Of a stretch of DNA of 64,000 bases, positions 1-8,107 are shown one piece after another. This DNA comes from Lactobacillus iners DSM 13335 (GTDB lineage Bacteria; Bacillota; Bacilli; Lactobacillales; Lactobacillaceae): the NCBI RefSeq assembly GCF_000160875.1, contig NZ_GG700805.1:248001-312000 (forward strand), in the 5' to 3' direction. The notes beneath the pieces are model-generated. The model had not been told where the DNA came from, searched no databases, and saw only the letters and a list, made by a program, of their open reading frames with translations. The position numbers and the translations under genes are program-made. Positions within the stretch are counted from its first letter, which is position 1, and each line of letters begins with the position of its first letter.

Positions 1-295
1 AAATGTATCAACCCTTACCCTTATATCAGGATTTAGGTTGATACACAAAATTATTTACAGACCCGCAAAAACGGCTATGGGCATTAAACTCATAGCCTTT
101 CTACTTGCCACCTAAAAGACTCTCTAAATCAGTTTTCTAAAATCCCTAATTCAATGAGCCTTTATGCAAGAGTATTCTTTAAATAAAGAACAATTTTCTG
201 ACCTTGTTCAGTATAGGAAAAACTATGAAAATTATTATGGGATAGAAGTGGAGAGATAAAAATCTATAAGCGTTGCTTACATTTATTAAAAAGAC
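1..295. other. Non-coding left edge with possible insertion-sequence terminus
   Basis: I see no convincing gene here. Bases 4-13 and 36-45 form a 10-bp inverted repeat (TGTATCAACC / GGTTGATACA). It is followed by ACACAAAATTATTTACAGACCC (41-63, complement reading GGGTCTGTAAATAATTTTGT), which from memory resembles the ends of IS256-family elements. A second hairpin, GGCTATG / CATAGCC (73-79 and 91-97), looks like a weak terminator. The assignment to an IS end is an inference and needs a database comparison. Confidence 0.3.
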
Positions 296-324
296 TTGAC
301 ATAATTCGTTTACAATGGTAAACC
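296..324 (+). promoter_or_regulatory. Promoter of the copYB operon
   Basis: TTGACA at 296-301 is separated by 17 bases from TAAACC at 319-324. The -10 is poor but is preceded by TGG, an extended -10 feature. An imperfect cop box (TACAATGGTA, 311-320, one mismatch to TACANNTGTA) overlaps the -10 region, as expected for a repressed copper operon. Confidence 0.65.
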
Positions 325-340
325 TATTTTAAGGATTTTT

Positions 341-356
341 GTTTACATATGTAAAC
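341..356. promoter_or_regulatory. cop box: CopY operator
   Basis: GTTTACATATGTAAAC is a perfect 16-bp palindrome containing TACATATGTA (344-353), an exact match to the CopY operator consensus TACANNTGTA. It lies between the promoter and copY, with the weaker second box at 311-320. Two boxes are the usual layout for CopY repressors, which leave the DNA when copper displaces zinc. Confidence 0.85.
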
Positions 357-374
357 GACGAGGCGGAAAGGAGA

Positions 375-824
375 ATGAGCACAATAGGACTTAATACTTA
401 TATCACAGATGCAGAATGGGAAGTCATGCGTGTAGTTTGGGCAAATGATCGAGTAACTAGTAAAAAAGTCATTACCGTATTGCAAGAAAAAATGGACTGG
501 ACACAATCCACTATCAAAACGATCTTAGGTCGATTAGTTGAAAAAGGCGTACTAAATACAGAGCAAGAAGGTAGAAAGTTTATTTACACTGCCAATATTG
601 AAGCGACAGAAGCCGTAATGGATTATGCAGAAGATATTTTTAATCGTATTTGCAATAAGAAAGTCGGAAATGTAATAGGAAGCATCATTGAAGATCATGT
701 TTTAAGCTTCGATGATATAGATCAACTAGAAAAAATATTAGAGATGAAAAAATCTTTCGCAGTAGAAGAAGTGGATTGCAATTGTCCAGAAGGACAATGC
801 AAATGTCATTTACATCATCATTAA
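375..824 (+). CDS. copY: CopY-type copper-responsive repressor
   Basis: This is a 149-residue winged-helix regulator of the BlaI/MecI/CopY family. The N-terminal half carries the family pattern DAEWEVMRVVW followed by WTQSTIKTILGRLVEKG. The C-terminus has the metal-sensing cluster C-x-C-x4-C-x-C (CNCPEGQCKC), the hallmark of CopY: Zn holds the repressor on DNA and Cu(I) releases it. I chose the ATG at 375 over the in-frame TTG at 339, because the TTG start would run through the operator palindrome and has no ribosome site, whereas AAAGGAG sits just before 375. That spacing is short. The gene is first in a two-gene operon with copB, 19 bases downstream, and presumably represses both genes through the boxes at 311-320 and 344-353. 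Confidence 0.92.
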   Translation: MSTIGLNTYITDAEWEVMRVVWANDRVTSKKVITVLQEKMDWTQSTIKTILGRLVEKGVLNTEQEGRKFIYTANIEATEAVMDYAEDIFNRICNKKVGNVIGSIIEDHVLSFDDIDQLEKILEMKKSFAVEEVDCNCPEGQCKCHLHHH

Positions 825-843
825 GAATAAGGAGGAATTTAAA

Positions 844-2940
844 ATGAACAATAACAACAAACATTCATCCCACAGTCACCATAATCATGGCGACATGGAT
901 CATTCAAAACATGAGCATGGAATCACAGATGAACATGGAGACCATAAGGATCAACATCAAGAACATCATGCTGGGCATGATCACAGCGGGCACGGAGGGC
1001 ATGACCACCATCATCACGGAAACTTTAAGGAACTTTTCTTAAAATCATTGCCACTAGGAATCATTATTATGCTCTTATCCCCTATGGCTGGGTTTGACCT
1101 ACCATTCCAGTTTACTTTTCCATATTCTGATATTGTAGTAGCTATTTTATCTACTATATTAATTATTTATGGTGGACGTCCATTCTATCAAGGGGCAGTT
1201 GACGAATTTAAACAAAAAGAACCTGGAATGATGGCACTCGTTTCTTTAGGCTTAAGTGTTTCATATTTATATAGTATTTATACTGTAATAGCAAGCTACG
1301 TAACAGTTGAACAAATTATGGATTTTTTCTTTGAATTTGCTTCATTACTATTAATCATGTTATTAGGTCACTGGATTGAGATGAAAGCAATTGGAGAAGC
1401 AGGAGATGCACAAGAAGAACTGGCTAAGCTAGTACCAAAAGATGCTCATGTAGTATTAGATGACGATTCAATAGAAACACGACCAGTTGCTGACTTAAAG
1501 GTAGGTGATTTAATTCGAGTTCAAGCTGGAGAAAATGTGCCAGCAGACGGAACTATCGAGCGTGGCGAATCACGTGTAAATGAAGCTCTTTTGACTGGAG
1601 AATCAAAAGCAGTTAAAAAAGGTCCTGGCGATGAAGTAATTGGGGGTTCAACAAATGGAGAAGGGGTTCTTTATATTAAAGTACTTGAGACAGGTGATAA
1701 ATCCTTTATATCTCAAGTACAGGATTTAATCAGCCAAGCTCAAAGTCAACCTTCTCGTGCAGAAAATATTGCTCAAAAGGTTGCAGGGTGGCTCTTCTAT
1801 ATTGCGGTAACTGCCGCACTAATAGCTTTTGTAGTATGGACGCTTATAGCGGACATCCCAACGGCAGTAAAATTTGCTATCACAACATTAGTTATAGCTT
1901 GTCCTCACGCTTTGGGTCTAGCTATTCCATTGGTCACCGCTCGTAGCACAAGCTTAGGGGCAAGTCATGGCTTACTAGTAAAAGACCGTGAGGCTTTAGA
2001 AATAGCTCAAGATGCAGATGTGATGATTTTAGATAAGACAGGTACTTTAACAACAGGTGAGTTTAAAGTATTAGATGTAAAACTTCTTAATGAAAAATAT
2101 ACAAAAGAGGAAATCATTTCACTATTGGCAGGTATTGAAGGAGGGTCTAGTCACCCTATTGCTCAATCAATTATAAGCTTCGCCGACCAAGAAGGTATAA
2201 GTCCAGTATCCTTTGATTCCATTGATGTAATTTCCGGTGCTGGCGTAGAAGGTAAAGCCAATGGGCACCAATACCAATTAATCAGTCAAAAAGCATACGG
2301 ACGTAATTTGGATATTGATATTCCAAAAGGAGCAACCCTCAGTGTCTTAGTAGAAAACGATGATGCCATTGGTGCTGTAGCTTTGGGGGATGAATTAAAA
2401 GCAACCAGTAAAGAATTAATAGAAGCTCTTAAAAATAACAATATAGAGCCAATTATGGCAACAGGTGATAATGAAAAAGCAGCTCAAGGCGCGGCAGAAG
2501 ATTTAGGGATTGAATATAGATCAAATCAATCTCCACAAGACAAATATGAGTTAGTAAAAACACTTAAAGAAGAAGGAAAAAAAGTTATCATGGTAGGTGA
2601 CGGTGTCAATGATGCTCCTTCTCTTGCCTTGGCAGATGTTGGAATAGCGGTCGGTGCAGGAACTCAAGTGACGTTGGATTCAGCTGATGTCATCTTGACT
2701 CAATCTGATCCAGGAGATATTGAATCATTTATTGAATTAGCACACAAAACAACTAGTAAAATGAAACAAAATCTCTTTTGGGGAGCCGGCTATAACTTTA
2801 TAGCTATTCCTCTAGCTGCTGGAATTTTGGCCCCTTTTGGCTTCACATTAAGTCCTGCAGTAGGAGCAATTCTAATGTCTGTGTCAACAGTCTTAGTTGC
2901 AATTAATGCCATTTTATTAAGATTAGATCCGAAAAAATGA
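844..2940 (+). CDS. copB: CopB-type copper-exporting P1B ATPase
   Basis: This is a 698-residue heavy-metal P-type ATPase predicted to pump copper out of the cell. Residues 1-58 form a His-rich metal-binding tail, which replaces the CxxC domains of CopA. The membrane metal motif is Cys353-Pro-His (IACPHALG), diagnostic of the CopB subtype rather than CPC CopA pumps. The phosphorylation site is DKTGT at Asp397, the actuator motif is LTGES, and the hinge GDGVNDAP is present. About eight membrane segments are expected. The length is normal and nothing is broken. A strong AAGGAGG site precedes the ATG. It forms an operon with copY, and no copZ chaperone or CopA is visible nearby. The gene sits between apparent IS ends, so it may have been acquired horizontally. 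Confidence 0.93.
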   Translation: MNNNNKHSSHSHHNHGDMDHSKHEHGITDEHGDHKDQHQEHHAGHDHSGHGGHDHHHHGNFKELFLKSLPLGIIIMLLSPMAGFDLPFQFTFPYSDIVVAILSTILIIYGGRPFYQGAVDEFKQKEPGMMALVSLGLSVSYLYSIYTVIASYVTVEQIMDFFFEFASLLLIMLLGHWIEMKAIGEAGDAQEELAKLVPKDAHVVLDDDSIETRPVADLKVGDLIRVQAGENVPADGTIERGESRVNEALLTGESKAVKKGPGDEVIGGSTNGEGVLYIKVLETGDKSFISQVQDLISQAQSQPSRAENIAQKVAGWLFYIAVTAALIAFVVWTLIADIPTAVKFAITTLVIACPHALGLAIPLVTARSTSLGASHGLLVKDREALEIAQDADVMILDKTGTLTTGEFKVLDVKLLNEKYTKEEIISLLAGIEGGSSHPIAQSIISFADQEGISPVSFDSIDVISGAGVEGKANGHQYQLISQKAYGRNLDIDIPKGATLSVLVENDDAIGAVALGDELKATSKELIEALKNNNIEPIMATGDNEKAAQGAAEDLGIEYRSNQSPQDKYELVKTLKEEGKKVIMVGDGVNDAPSLALADVGIAVGAGTQVTLDSADVILTQSDPGDIESFIELAHKTTSKMKQNLFWGAGYNFIAIPLAAGILAPFGFTLSPAVGAILMSVSTVLVAINAILLRLDPKK

Positions 2941-3021
2941 CAATTAACATATAGAATGATTGAAACTCCTTAAAGTATCAAGATACAATAGTTTTATAGG
3001 AGAAAAAGAGATGTAAGTACT

Positions 3022-3085
3022 GGCTCTTTGTAAAATCGTGTTGGTAGAAGTAGACGATTTTTCTACCAACACGATTTTTAATTTA
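3022..3085. mobile_element. Probable ISL3-family terminal remnant that also forms a terminator hairpin
   Basis: GGCTCTTTGTAAAATCGTG (3022-3040) resembles the GGCTCTTTGT-type terminal repeats I remember for ISL3-family elements. Within it, 3032-3049 and 3061-3078 form a perfect 18-bp inverted repeat around an 11-base loop, followed by T-rich sequence. It could therefore terminate the copYB transcript. No transposase gene is present, so at most this is a solo end. Confidence 0.45.
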
Positions 3086-3146
3086 TTATAGAACTGATTT
3101 CTTTTAAAATCCTAAAAGCCACCTATTTCGACAGTTTTATAGCTTG

Positions 3147-3554
3147 TTATTCTATTTTCTTGACAATAATACCACTGTCTCCACATGTGTCGTATCCTGA
3201 AATAGCTTTAAAATATTTTTCTGTATCACTACTTAAATTTGTAATTTTAGAGCTTTTTTTGTTTGATAAAAGTATTAAATTTTCTATGCCTCATTTATTT
3301 AAAACAAAACTGCTATGAGTTGAAATAATTATTTGACTAGATTTCTTATTACTATTTACTTGTATAATATCACTTAAATTATTCATGTTAGAATATGACA
3401 AATGGTTTTCTGGCTCTTCAATTAAAATTATTTTATCTTTATTTGTATTAATATTATTTAAAGCAAGCTCAGTTTTTAATAAGCATTGTAGCCCTCTACC
3501 AGCATTGGAATATGGAATACTATCAAATTCCGTTATCATACTTGATTTCCATTG
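3147..3554 (-). pseudogene. Remnant of an OLD-family ATP-dependent nuclease
   Basis: Starting near 3554 and reading leftwards, the translation has the late ATPase motifs of OLD-like proteins: a Walker B segment (ILIEEPENHLS) and the following H-loop strand (IIISTHSSFVLNK). A TGA at 3291-3293 then interrupts the frame. The same frame continues with family-like sequence (GIENLILL, then DTEKYFKAISGYD) to a TAA at 3147. The N-terminal ATPase part with Walker A and the C-terminal Toprim nuclease are both missing. The fragment begins within two bases of the end of the HTH homology upstream, as if a deletion fused two genes. OLD proteins occur in phage-defence systems. This copy is dead. Confidence 0.65.
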
Positions 3555-3749
3555 ACTTATATTCAATAATATCTCCAATATCACATTGAAAATACTCACA
3601 AATCTTTCCTAATGTTTCTAGACTTACATTTTCGTCTCTTCCCATTTTTGCTATTGTCTTGGGTGTTGTTGCGATTGCACATTGTAAGTCTGTTTTTTTC
3701 ATATTTTTATCTATTAAAACTTCCATAATTTGTTATATGAAAATCCCAT
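3523..3749 (-). pseudogene. Xre-type (HTH_26) regulator, frameshifted
   Basis: From 3726 leftwards the frame encodes a compact helix-turn-helix of the YozG/HTH_26 kind (KNMKKTDLQ, TIAKMGRDENVSLETLGKIC, CDIGDIIEYK). The natural start appears to be the ATG at 3749 with GGAG just before it, giving MGFSYNKLWK, the usual N-terminus of this family. The frame then breaks in a run of four Ts (3716-3719), where one base seems to be missing. Downstream, homology ends near 3556 and passes directly into the OLD fragment. An internal ATG at 3726 could still make a shortened protein. Such regulators often accompany restriction-modification or mobile genes. Confidence 0.6.
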
Positions 3750-3893
3750 ATCATTCTCCAATTCTATATTTTACCTTTCTAAATGTATAGATTAACTATC
3801 TAATTAGAGAATATAATACAGATTCCTTTCAATTATATGATTTACTGCGTTAAACTTAGCAAAAAATAAAGGCAGTCCGAAAACTGCCGATAT

Positions 3894-4199
3894 TTATCTC
3901 TCTGCACCTTTGCTATGGTCTTTCTTATATGACTTAAGTTTGTCCTCTGCCCTAAAGCTATTTATTTGCCCTAATATGGACTTTTTATCCTTGTCTTGAC
4001 TCCTTACTTGTTCTTTTGCTTTTAATAGCTGAGAAGACAGAATACGAACATTTTTATGTTCCCTTTCATTGTTGCCAATATTAGTTTTTACTTCTCCGAA
4101 GATTTTAACAAAATCTTCTTGCTTTAGGTTCTGTAGATCTTTTGTCTTATATCCATAGGCTGGATAATTACCAAGTAATATATTTAGATTTAAACCCAC
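3894..4199 (-). CDS. Short unrecognised protein, probably a gene fragment
   Basis: This is an open frame of 101 codons from a GTG at 4199. The product is hydrophilic and very lysine-rich. It has a Lys/Glu/Gln/Asp-rich, probably helical C-terminal half (residues about 45-101) and no motif that I recognise. There is no ribosome-binding site before the GTG, and the sequence immediately upstream is low-complexity TTTTTAC. It is therefore more likely the 3' part of a longer lost gene than an intact one. Its place among IS ends and broken genes suggests plasmid or integrative-element origin, but I cannot name the family. Confidence 0.3.
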   Translation of the reverse strand: MGLNLNILLGNYPAYGYKTKDLQNLKQEDFVKIFGEVKTNIGNNEREHKNVRILSSQLLKAKEQVRSQDKDKKSILGQINSFRAEDKLKSYKKDHSKGAER

Positions 4200-4652
4200 A
4201 AAGTAAAAAGTAAAAATGAAGTAAATTCGAAGTGAGATTAATTTGAAAACTGGATAAACAAGATTAACAGATATTATATTAAAACAATACTTCTCCGGTA
4301 CTGGTACTGGGACGGGACTAAAAATTTGAAAACGTCCTATAATTAGGTGGATTTAGTGGCATTAGAAAAAATAAAATCCTATATCTTGAACGGTTTGGTA
4401 TATATCGTACGCTTGGGAAAGAAGAACAGAAATAATAGCAAAATTTTCTAAAAAATTTTCTAAAAATATTCTATAAAAGATAAAATGATTTTTTTAGATT
4501 AATATTTAACATACAAAAAAACCGTAGCGTTAAGCTACGGTTTTTCATGTACATATACTTAGTTTAAAACTAATTTTCTCACTAAATATAGTTAATTTAT
4601 GTGTCAAAATAGACCTCTACCATAACTATTGATATTTAAAAATATCGTATAT
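4200..4652. other. Long intergenic stretch before the methyltransferase
   Basis: No gene is supported here. The stretch is AT-rich and holds two near-identical AAAATTTTCTAAA repeats around 4440-4465 and one clear hairpin terminator (4515-4545). The block around 4290-4330 (repeated GGTACTGG, then GGGACGGGAC) is oddly GC-rich for its surroundings, but I cannot assign it. Confidence 0.4.
4515..4545. terminator. Bidirectional rho-independent terminator
   Basis: ACCGTAGC (4521-4528) and GCTACGGT (4534-4541) pair around a 5-base loop. An A-run lies on the left and a T-run on the right, so it can work on either strand. It isolates the restriction-modification locus from the debris to its left. Confidence 0.8.
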
Positions 4653-4682
4653 ATAGTATAATTGTACAGGCACATATACTAT
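4653..4682. promoter_or_regulatory. Inverted repeat over the methyltransferase -10 region
   Basis: ATAGTATA (4653-4660) and TATACTAT (4675-4682) form an 8-bp inverted repeat with a 14-base centre. The left arm overlaps TATAAT at 4657-4662, the likely -10 box of the methyltransferase gene. No good -35 is visible. The position suits an operator for autoregulation, which is common in Type II systems. The function is inferred. Confidence 0.4.
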
Positions 4683-4697
4683 TTAACGGGGGTTAAG

Positions 4698-5708
4698 ATG
4701 ATTCACATAGATAATAAATCATTAAAAGGTTATAAATTTATAGATTTATTTGCAGGTATTGGTGGATTTAGACTTGCATTAGAATCATTCGGTGCAAAGT
4801 GTGTCTATTCGAATGAATGGGATAAATTTGCTCAAGAAACATATCAAATGAATTTTGGTGATACCCCTGAAGGTGATATTACTCAAGTTGATGAAACAAG
4901 TATTCCAGATCACGATATATTATGTGCTGGCTTTCCTTGTCAGCCGTTTTCGATTAGTGGTAAGCAATATGGTTTTGAAGATAGTAGAGGTACTTTATTT
5001 TTTGACGTGGCTAGAATTGTTAAAGAAAAACGCCCCAAGGTAGTATTCCTTGAAAACGTTAAAAACTTTGCTACACATGACGGCGGTAAAACAATCCGTG
5101 TCGTTAAAAATACTATGCTAGAATTAGGCTATAGTTTCCAATTTAGGGTTCTGAATCCAATTAATTATGGTATTCCGCAAAAGCGTGAGCGTGTATACAT
5201 GGTATGTTTTAGAAATGATATTGAGCGAGAATCGTTTGTATTTCCTCAACCTTTTAAATTAAATAGATTCGTTGAAAATTTTTTACTACCTGATAATGAA
5301 GTTAGAGATTTAATTGTTAATCGTACAGATCTGGTGCTTAATGACAAAGTTAACATCAATTATAATGCTCCTTCTACAATCAGAGTAGGAACCGTGGGTA
5401 AGGGCGGTCAGGGTGAAAGAATTTATTCACCTAAAGGAATAGCCATAACTTTGTCTGCATATGGTGGAGGAGTATTTGCTAAAACGGGTGGCTATTTGAT
5501 TAATGGACAAACTAGAAGACTCCATCCCCGAGAATGTGCTCGAATCATGGGCTTTCCAGATAGTTTTAAATTGCATCCTAATATGAATCAAGCATATAAG
5601 CAGTTGGGTAATTCTGTTGTAGTTGACGTATTGCAACTTATAACGCAACAAATTAGCGATGCCTTAAACCATAAATATAGTGGGACAAACCAGTTAGAGA
5701 TGGTTTGA
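4698..5708 (+). CDS. HhaI-like DNA (cytosine-5) methyltransferase, predicted GCGC specificity
   Basis: This 336-residue C5 cytosine methyltransferase protects host DNA from the neighbouring nuclease. It has motif I FIDLFAGIGGF (14-24), the catalytic motif GFPCQPFS with Cys81, motif VI ENVKN, motif VIII QKRERVY, and C-terminal motifs IX-X (RECARIMGFPDSF, QLGNSVV). Recalled M.HhaI (327 residues) also has its catalytic Cys at 81. It matches nearly throughout, including the target-recognition stretch VGKGGQGERIYS and ITLSAYGGG, so GCGC is the predicted target. I start at the ATG at 4698, preceded by GGGGG, rather than the upstream TTG at 4662, which lies inside the promoter palindrome. It is convergent with the nuclease gene, whose stop codon begins two bases after this one ends. 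Confidence 0.93.
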   Translation: MIHIDNKSLKGYKFIDLFAGIGGFRLALESFGAKCVYSNEWDKFAQETYQMNFGDTPEGDITQVDETSIPDHDILCAGFPCQPFSISGKQYGFEDSRGTLFFDVARIVKEKRPKVVFLENVKNFATHDGGKTIRVVKNTMLELGYSFQFRVLNPINYGIPQKRERVYMVCFRNDIERESFVFPQPFKLNRFVENFLLPDNEVRDLIVNRTDLVLNDKVNINYNAPSTIRVGTVGKGGQGERIYSPKGIAITLSAYGGGVFAKTGGYLINGQTRRLHPRECARIMGFPDSFKLHPNMNQAYKQLGNSVVVDVLQLITQQISDALNHKYSGTNQLEMV

Positions 5709-5709
5709 G

Positions 5710-6480
5710 TTATAATGAATTCACAAAATTTTCTAAATCGGTTGGATTTTGTTCTTTGCGTAATTCGATACTAAAAATAACATTAGCATTTCTTGTATTA
5801 GATAATTTTCTAATATGATAAATGTTTTCTTTAAAATAGCTAAACATATATTCAGAATCATCAACTTGAAATTTTAGCTTATTAAGATGGTTGTTAGATT
5901 TGATGTTGAAATCATCTGTTAACTCAAAATTGATATTCATCTGGGTTAATTTTTTTAGGACTTCTTGTTGCTTGCTTTTTGGTACTTTGCTAGAGCCACT
6001 TTTTTTGATCCTATATTTAGCAGTTATAAAGAAATAATTACCATATTGATTGATAGGAAAAATAATGTAGTCTTTTCCTTTCGTAATCATAAATTTAACG
6101 CCTTTATCTTTATAGGCATTAGTGATCCATTCATTAAATATTTTTTGATCTATATCAATATTTTGTCCAATTGAGTCAACATGTGCATATTTTTCAAAAT
6201 GCTTGTTCATATATGCAATTATGAAATCTGTACTTTTATTGGGCTTCGTTTTATTATTTGGTGAAAAAATAAATTTTTTATTTTGATAATCTGGCAAAAG
6301 CACAAATTGTCCACTTTGTGCTGAGGGCATCTTAACTTCTATATAAAACATTTTTTTGTTATTTTCATACTTGATGTCACTAATCGTTGAATTACTAAAG
6401 CCAAAATGAGTAAAGAAGTTGCCATACTTTTTGTTTAAATATGCATTGCAATCTAATTCAAATAATTTCCACTTTTCCAT
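5710..6480 (-). CDS. HhaI-like Type II restriction endonuclease
   Basis: The product has 256 residues and resembles recalled R.HhaI (about 250 residues) over its length. Matching segments include FYIEVKMPSAQSGQFVL, VKFMITKGKDYIIFPI, YRIKKSGS and a C-terminal LSNTRNANVIFSI. The nuclease core is of PD-(D/E)xK type: SDIKYENN (about residues 34-41) followed by EVK (about 48-50). It should cut unmethylated GCGC. AGAGGA precedes the ATG, with a TATAAT at 6527-6522 on the same strand. The gene is complete and convergent with its methyltransferase, so the two are made from separate promoters. This leaves room for the methylase-first timing that a new host needs. No separate controller (C) protein is present. 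Confidence 0.9.
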   Translation of the reverse strand: MEKWKLFELDCNAYLNKKYGNFFTHFGFSNSTISDIKYENNKKMFYIEVKMPSAQSGQFVLLPDYQNKKFIFSPNNKTKPNKSTDFIIAYMNKHFEKYAHVDSIGQNIDIDQKIFNEWITNAYKDKGVKFMITKGKDYIIFPINQYGNYFFITAKYRIKKSGSSKVPKSKQQEVLKKLTQMNINFELTDDFNIKSNNHLNKLKFQVDDSEYMFSYFKENIYHIRKLSNTRNANVIFSIELRKEQNPTDLENFVNSL

Positions 6481-6599
6481 ATAATATCCTCTATATCATT
6501 GCTCTTTTAAGAATTACTCTTATTATATTAAATTTTAACAGACTAAAACATATTAACATGTCATTTATTAGCTTTTTAAGCGAGCTATATATCTGCTAT

Positions 6600-6627
6600 A
6601 AAAAAAACCGAGAATATTCTCGACTTT
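6600..6627 (-). terminator. Terminator of the MFS transporter gene
   Basis: CGAGAATATTCTCG (6609-6622) is a perfect palindrome directly after the transporter stop codon on the minus strand. It is followed on that strand by a run of Ts (complement of the A-run 6600-6607). Confidence 0.8.
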
Positions 6628-6629
6628 TT

Positions 6630-7958
6630 CTATTTCTTTTCACCATATGTTTCTTTAATGATTAAGACAGATGCAGCACCAATTAATGATACAATACCTG
6701 ATATCATAATCATGTTCGGCATATATTTGTTTAATAATGGATATAAAACAAAGGAAGCAACTGAAGCTACCACTTGTGGTAAACATATCCATGAATTAAA
6801 TAATCCCATATATACGCCGATATTTGAACCACTTAAGGCATTCGTTAAGATAGTGAATGGAATGGCGTTGATAGTTACCCAGACAATTCCAATACATATG
6901 AAGGCGATGATTGATCCTAATTTAGTATGAGCATTAGCTAAGACAAAATAACCAAGAGCTCCGACAATTAATCCTAAAATATACATTGGTTTACGAGTTT
7001 TATCATTGATTTTTACTAAGACAAATCCCCATAAGATAGCGATAATTGTTTGGATACCTAATAAAATTCCATACCAATTTCCAGCAAGTTGGAAGGCTTC
7101 ACTCTTAGCATTAGCTGTATGCCAAATATTTTGAGCAATAGTTCCAGGACCATAAGTCCACAAATATTGAAAGCTGACCCAAGAACAGAATTGCACAATT
7201 CCTAATGTCCAAAAAACTTTTGGTGCCCTTTTTAAAATATTAATTAATCCATGAACTTCAGATTTTTTATTAGCAAGTTTATGATATTGGGCATAAGTTA
7301 TAGGATCATATTCATGTACATTGCAAATAGTAAAAATAGAAGTAACTATTAAAATCAAGGCTCCGATGTAGAAAGATAATATTACAGAATCAGGTACGAT
7401 TCCTTTCGAAGCAGTGTTTTTGATTCCGATGATAGTTAAGATAGTTGGTAATATAGTTGCAAAGACGCCACCAATGTTACTCCATATTGTTTGCCAGGAC
7501 CAAGCGGTGTCTTTTTGTGCGATATTAACCATGTCCGAAATCATCATTTTAAATGGTTGCATGGACATATTTGATGATAAATCCATAAATAAAATTGCAA
7601 TAGCACCAAACCATAAAGCTGCTGATGTAGATAAACCTAATGAACCTGCATTTGGTAAAAGGCACATAACAATTACTGCTACAATAGTTCCTAACATTAA
7701 ATAAGGTAGGCGTCTACCTAATCGTGGTATCCAAGTTCTATCTGAATAGTATCCAACAAGAGGTTGAACTATCATACCTGCAAGTGGCGGTAAAATGAAG
7801 AAAAATCCTAATCTGGTGGGATCAGCTCCTAGGGTTTGAAAAATTCTTGCCATATTAGCACTTTGTAGCTGAAATGCCATACTGGTACCTAAATTACCTA
7901 ATGTCATCATCATTAAAGTTGATAATGCCAAAGTAGGTAATTTTTTTGTTTTTTCCAT
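6630..7958 (-). CDS. MFS sugar transporter, SLC45/MalT-like
   Basis: This is a 442-residue, 12-helix major facilitator. The N-terminal segment (TLGNLGTSMAFQLQSANMARI) and the loop motif QPLVGYYSDRTW-x3-GRR are typical of the SLC45-like group, which in lactobacilli includes maltose and other disaccharide importers. The real start is the ATG at 7958, with AAGGTG ten bases upstream. The longer frame back to 8021 has no ribosome site. No sugar hydrolase gene adjoins it, so the substrate is unproven. Regulation is visible: promoter TTGAAT-17-TATAAT, a cre site upstream and a LacI-type palindrome in the leader. That pattern fits a carbohydrate transporter under catabolite repression and a local-type repressor. 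Confidence 0.78.
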   Translation of the reverse strand: MEKTKKLPTLALSTLMMMTLGNLGTSMAFQLQSANMARIFQTLGADPTRLGFFFILPPLAGMIVQPLVGYYSDRTWIPRLGRRLPYLMLGTIVAVIVMCLLPNAGSLGLSTSAALWFGAIAILFMDLSSNMSMQPFKMMISDMVNIAQKDTAWSWQTIWSNIGGVFATILPTILTIIGIKNTASKGIVPDSVILSFYIGALILIVTSIFTICNVHEYDPITYAQYHKLANKKSEVHGLINILKRAPKVFWTLGIVQFCSWVSFQYLWTYGPGTIAQNIWHTANAKSEAFQLAGNWYGILLGIQTIIAILWGFVLVKINDKTRKPMYILGLIVGALGYFVLANAHTKLGSIIAFICIGIVWVTINAIPFTILTNALSGSNIGVYMGLFNSWICLPQVVASVASFVLYPLLNKYMPNMIMISGIVSLIGAASVLIIKETYGEKK

Positions 7959-8023
7959 AGTAGTATTCACCTTTAAATTGAAAATTAGATAATGCAAGGA
8001 AAAATTTTGCCATTTTTTCAAAA

Positions 8024-8037
8024 GAGAAAGCGTTTCC
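8024..8037. promoter_or_regulatory. LacI-family operator in the transporter leader
   Basis: GAAAGCGTTTC (8025-8035) is a perfect palindrome around a central CG, the signature of LacI/GalR-family operators. It sits about 10 bases after the expected transcription start of the MFS gene on the minus strand, where a bound repressor would block transcription. It could also be a degenerate cre. Confidence 0.55.
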
Positions 8038-8052
8038 TTGCTAATAGATGGT

Positions 8053-8081
8053 ATTATACACTATATCAATATACGATTCAA
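8053..8081 (-). promoter_or_regulatory. Promoter of the MFS transporter
   Basis: On the minus strand TTGAAT (8081-8076) and TATAAT (8058-8053) are separated by 17 bases, a near-consensus vegetative promoter. Confidence 0.75.
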
Positions 8082-8107
8082 GTTGGAATAGTGGGCGTGC
8101 CTCTATA

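Noticed and set aside
339-374. Longer CopY starting at TTG 339
   Set aside because: The extension would encode the operator palindrome and lacks a ribosome site. ATG 375 has one.
6658-7704. Plus-strand open frames opposite the MFS transporter
   Set aside because: They are shadows of the transporter gene, without ribosome sites or family resemblance.
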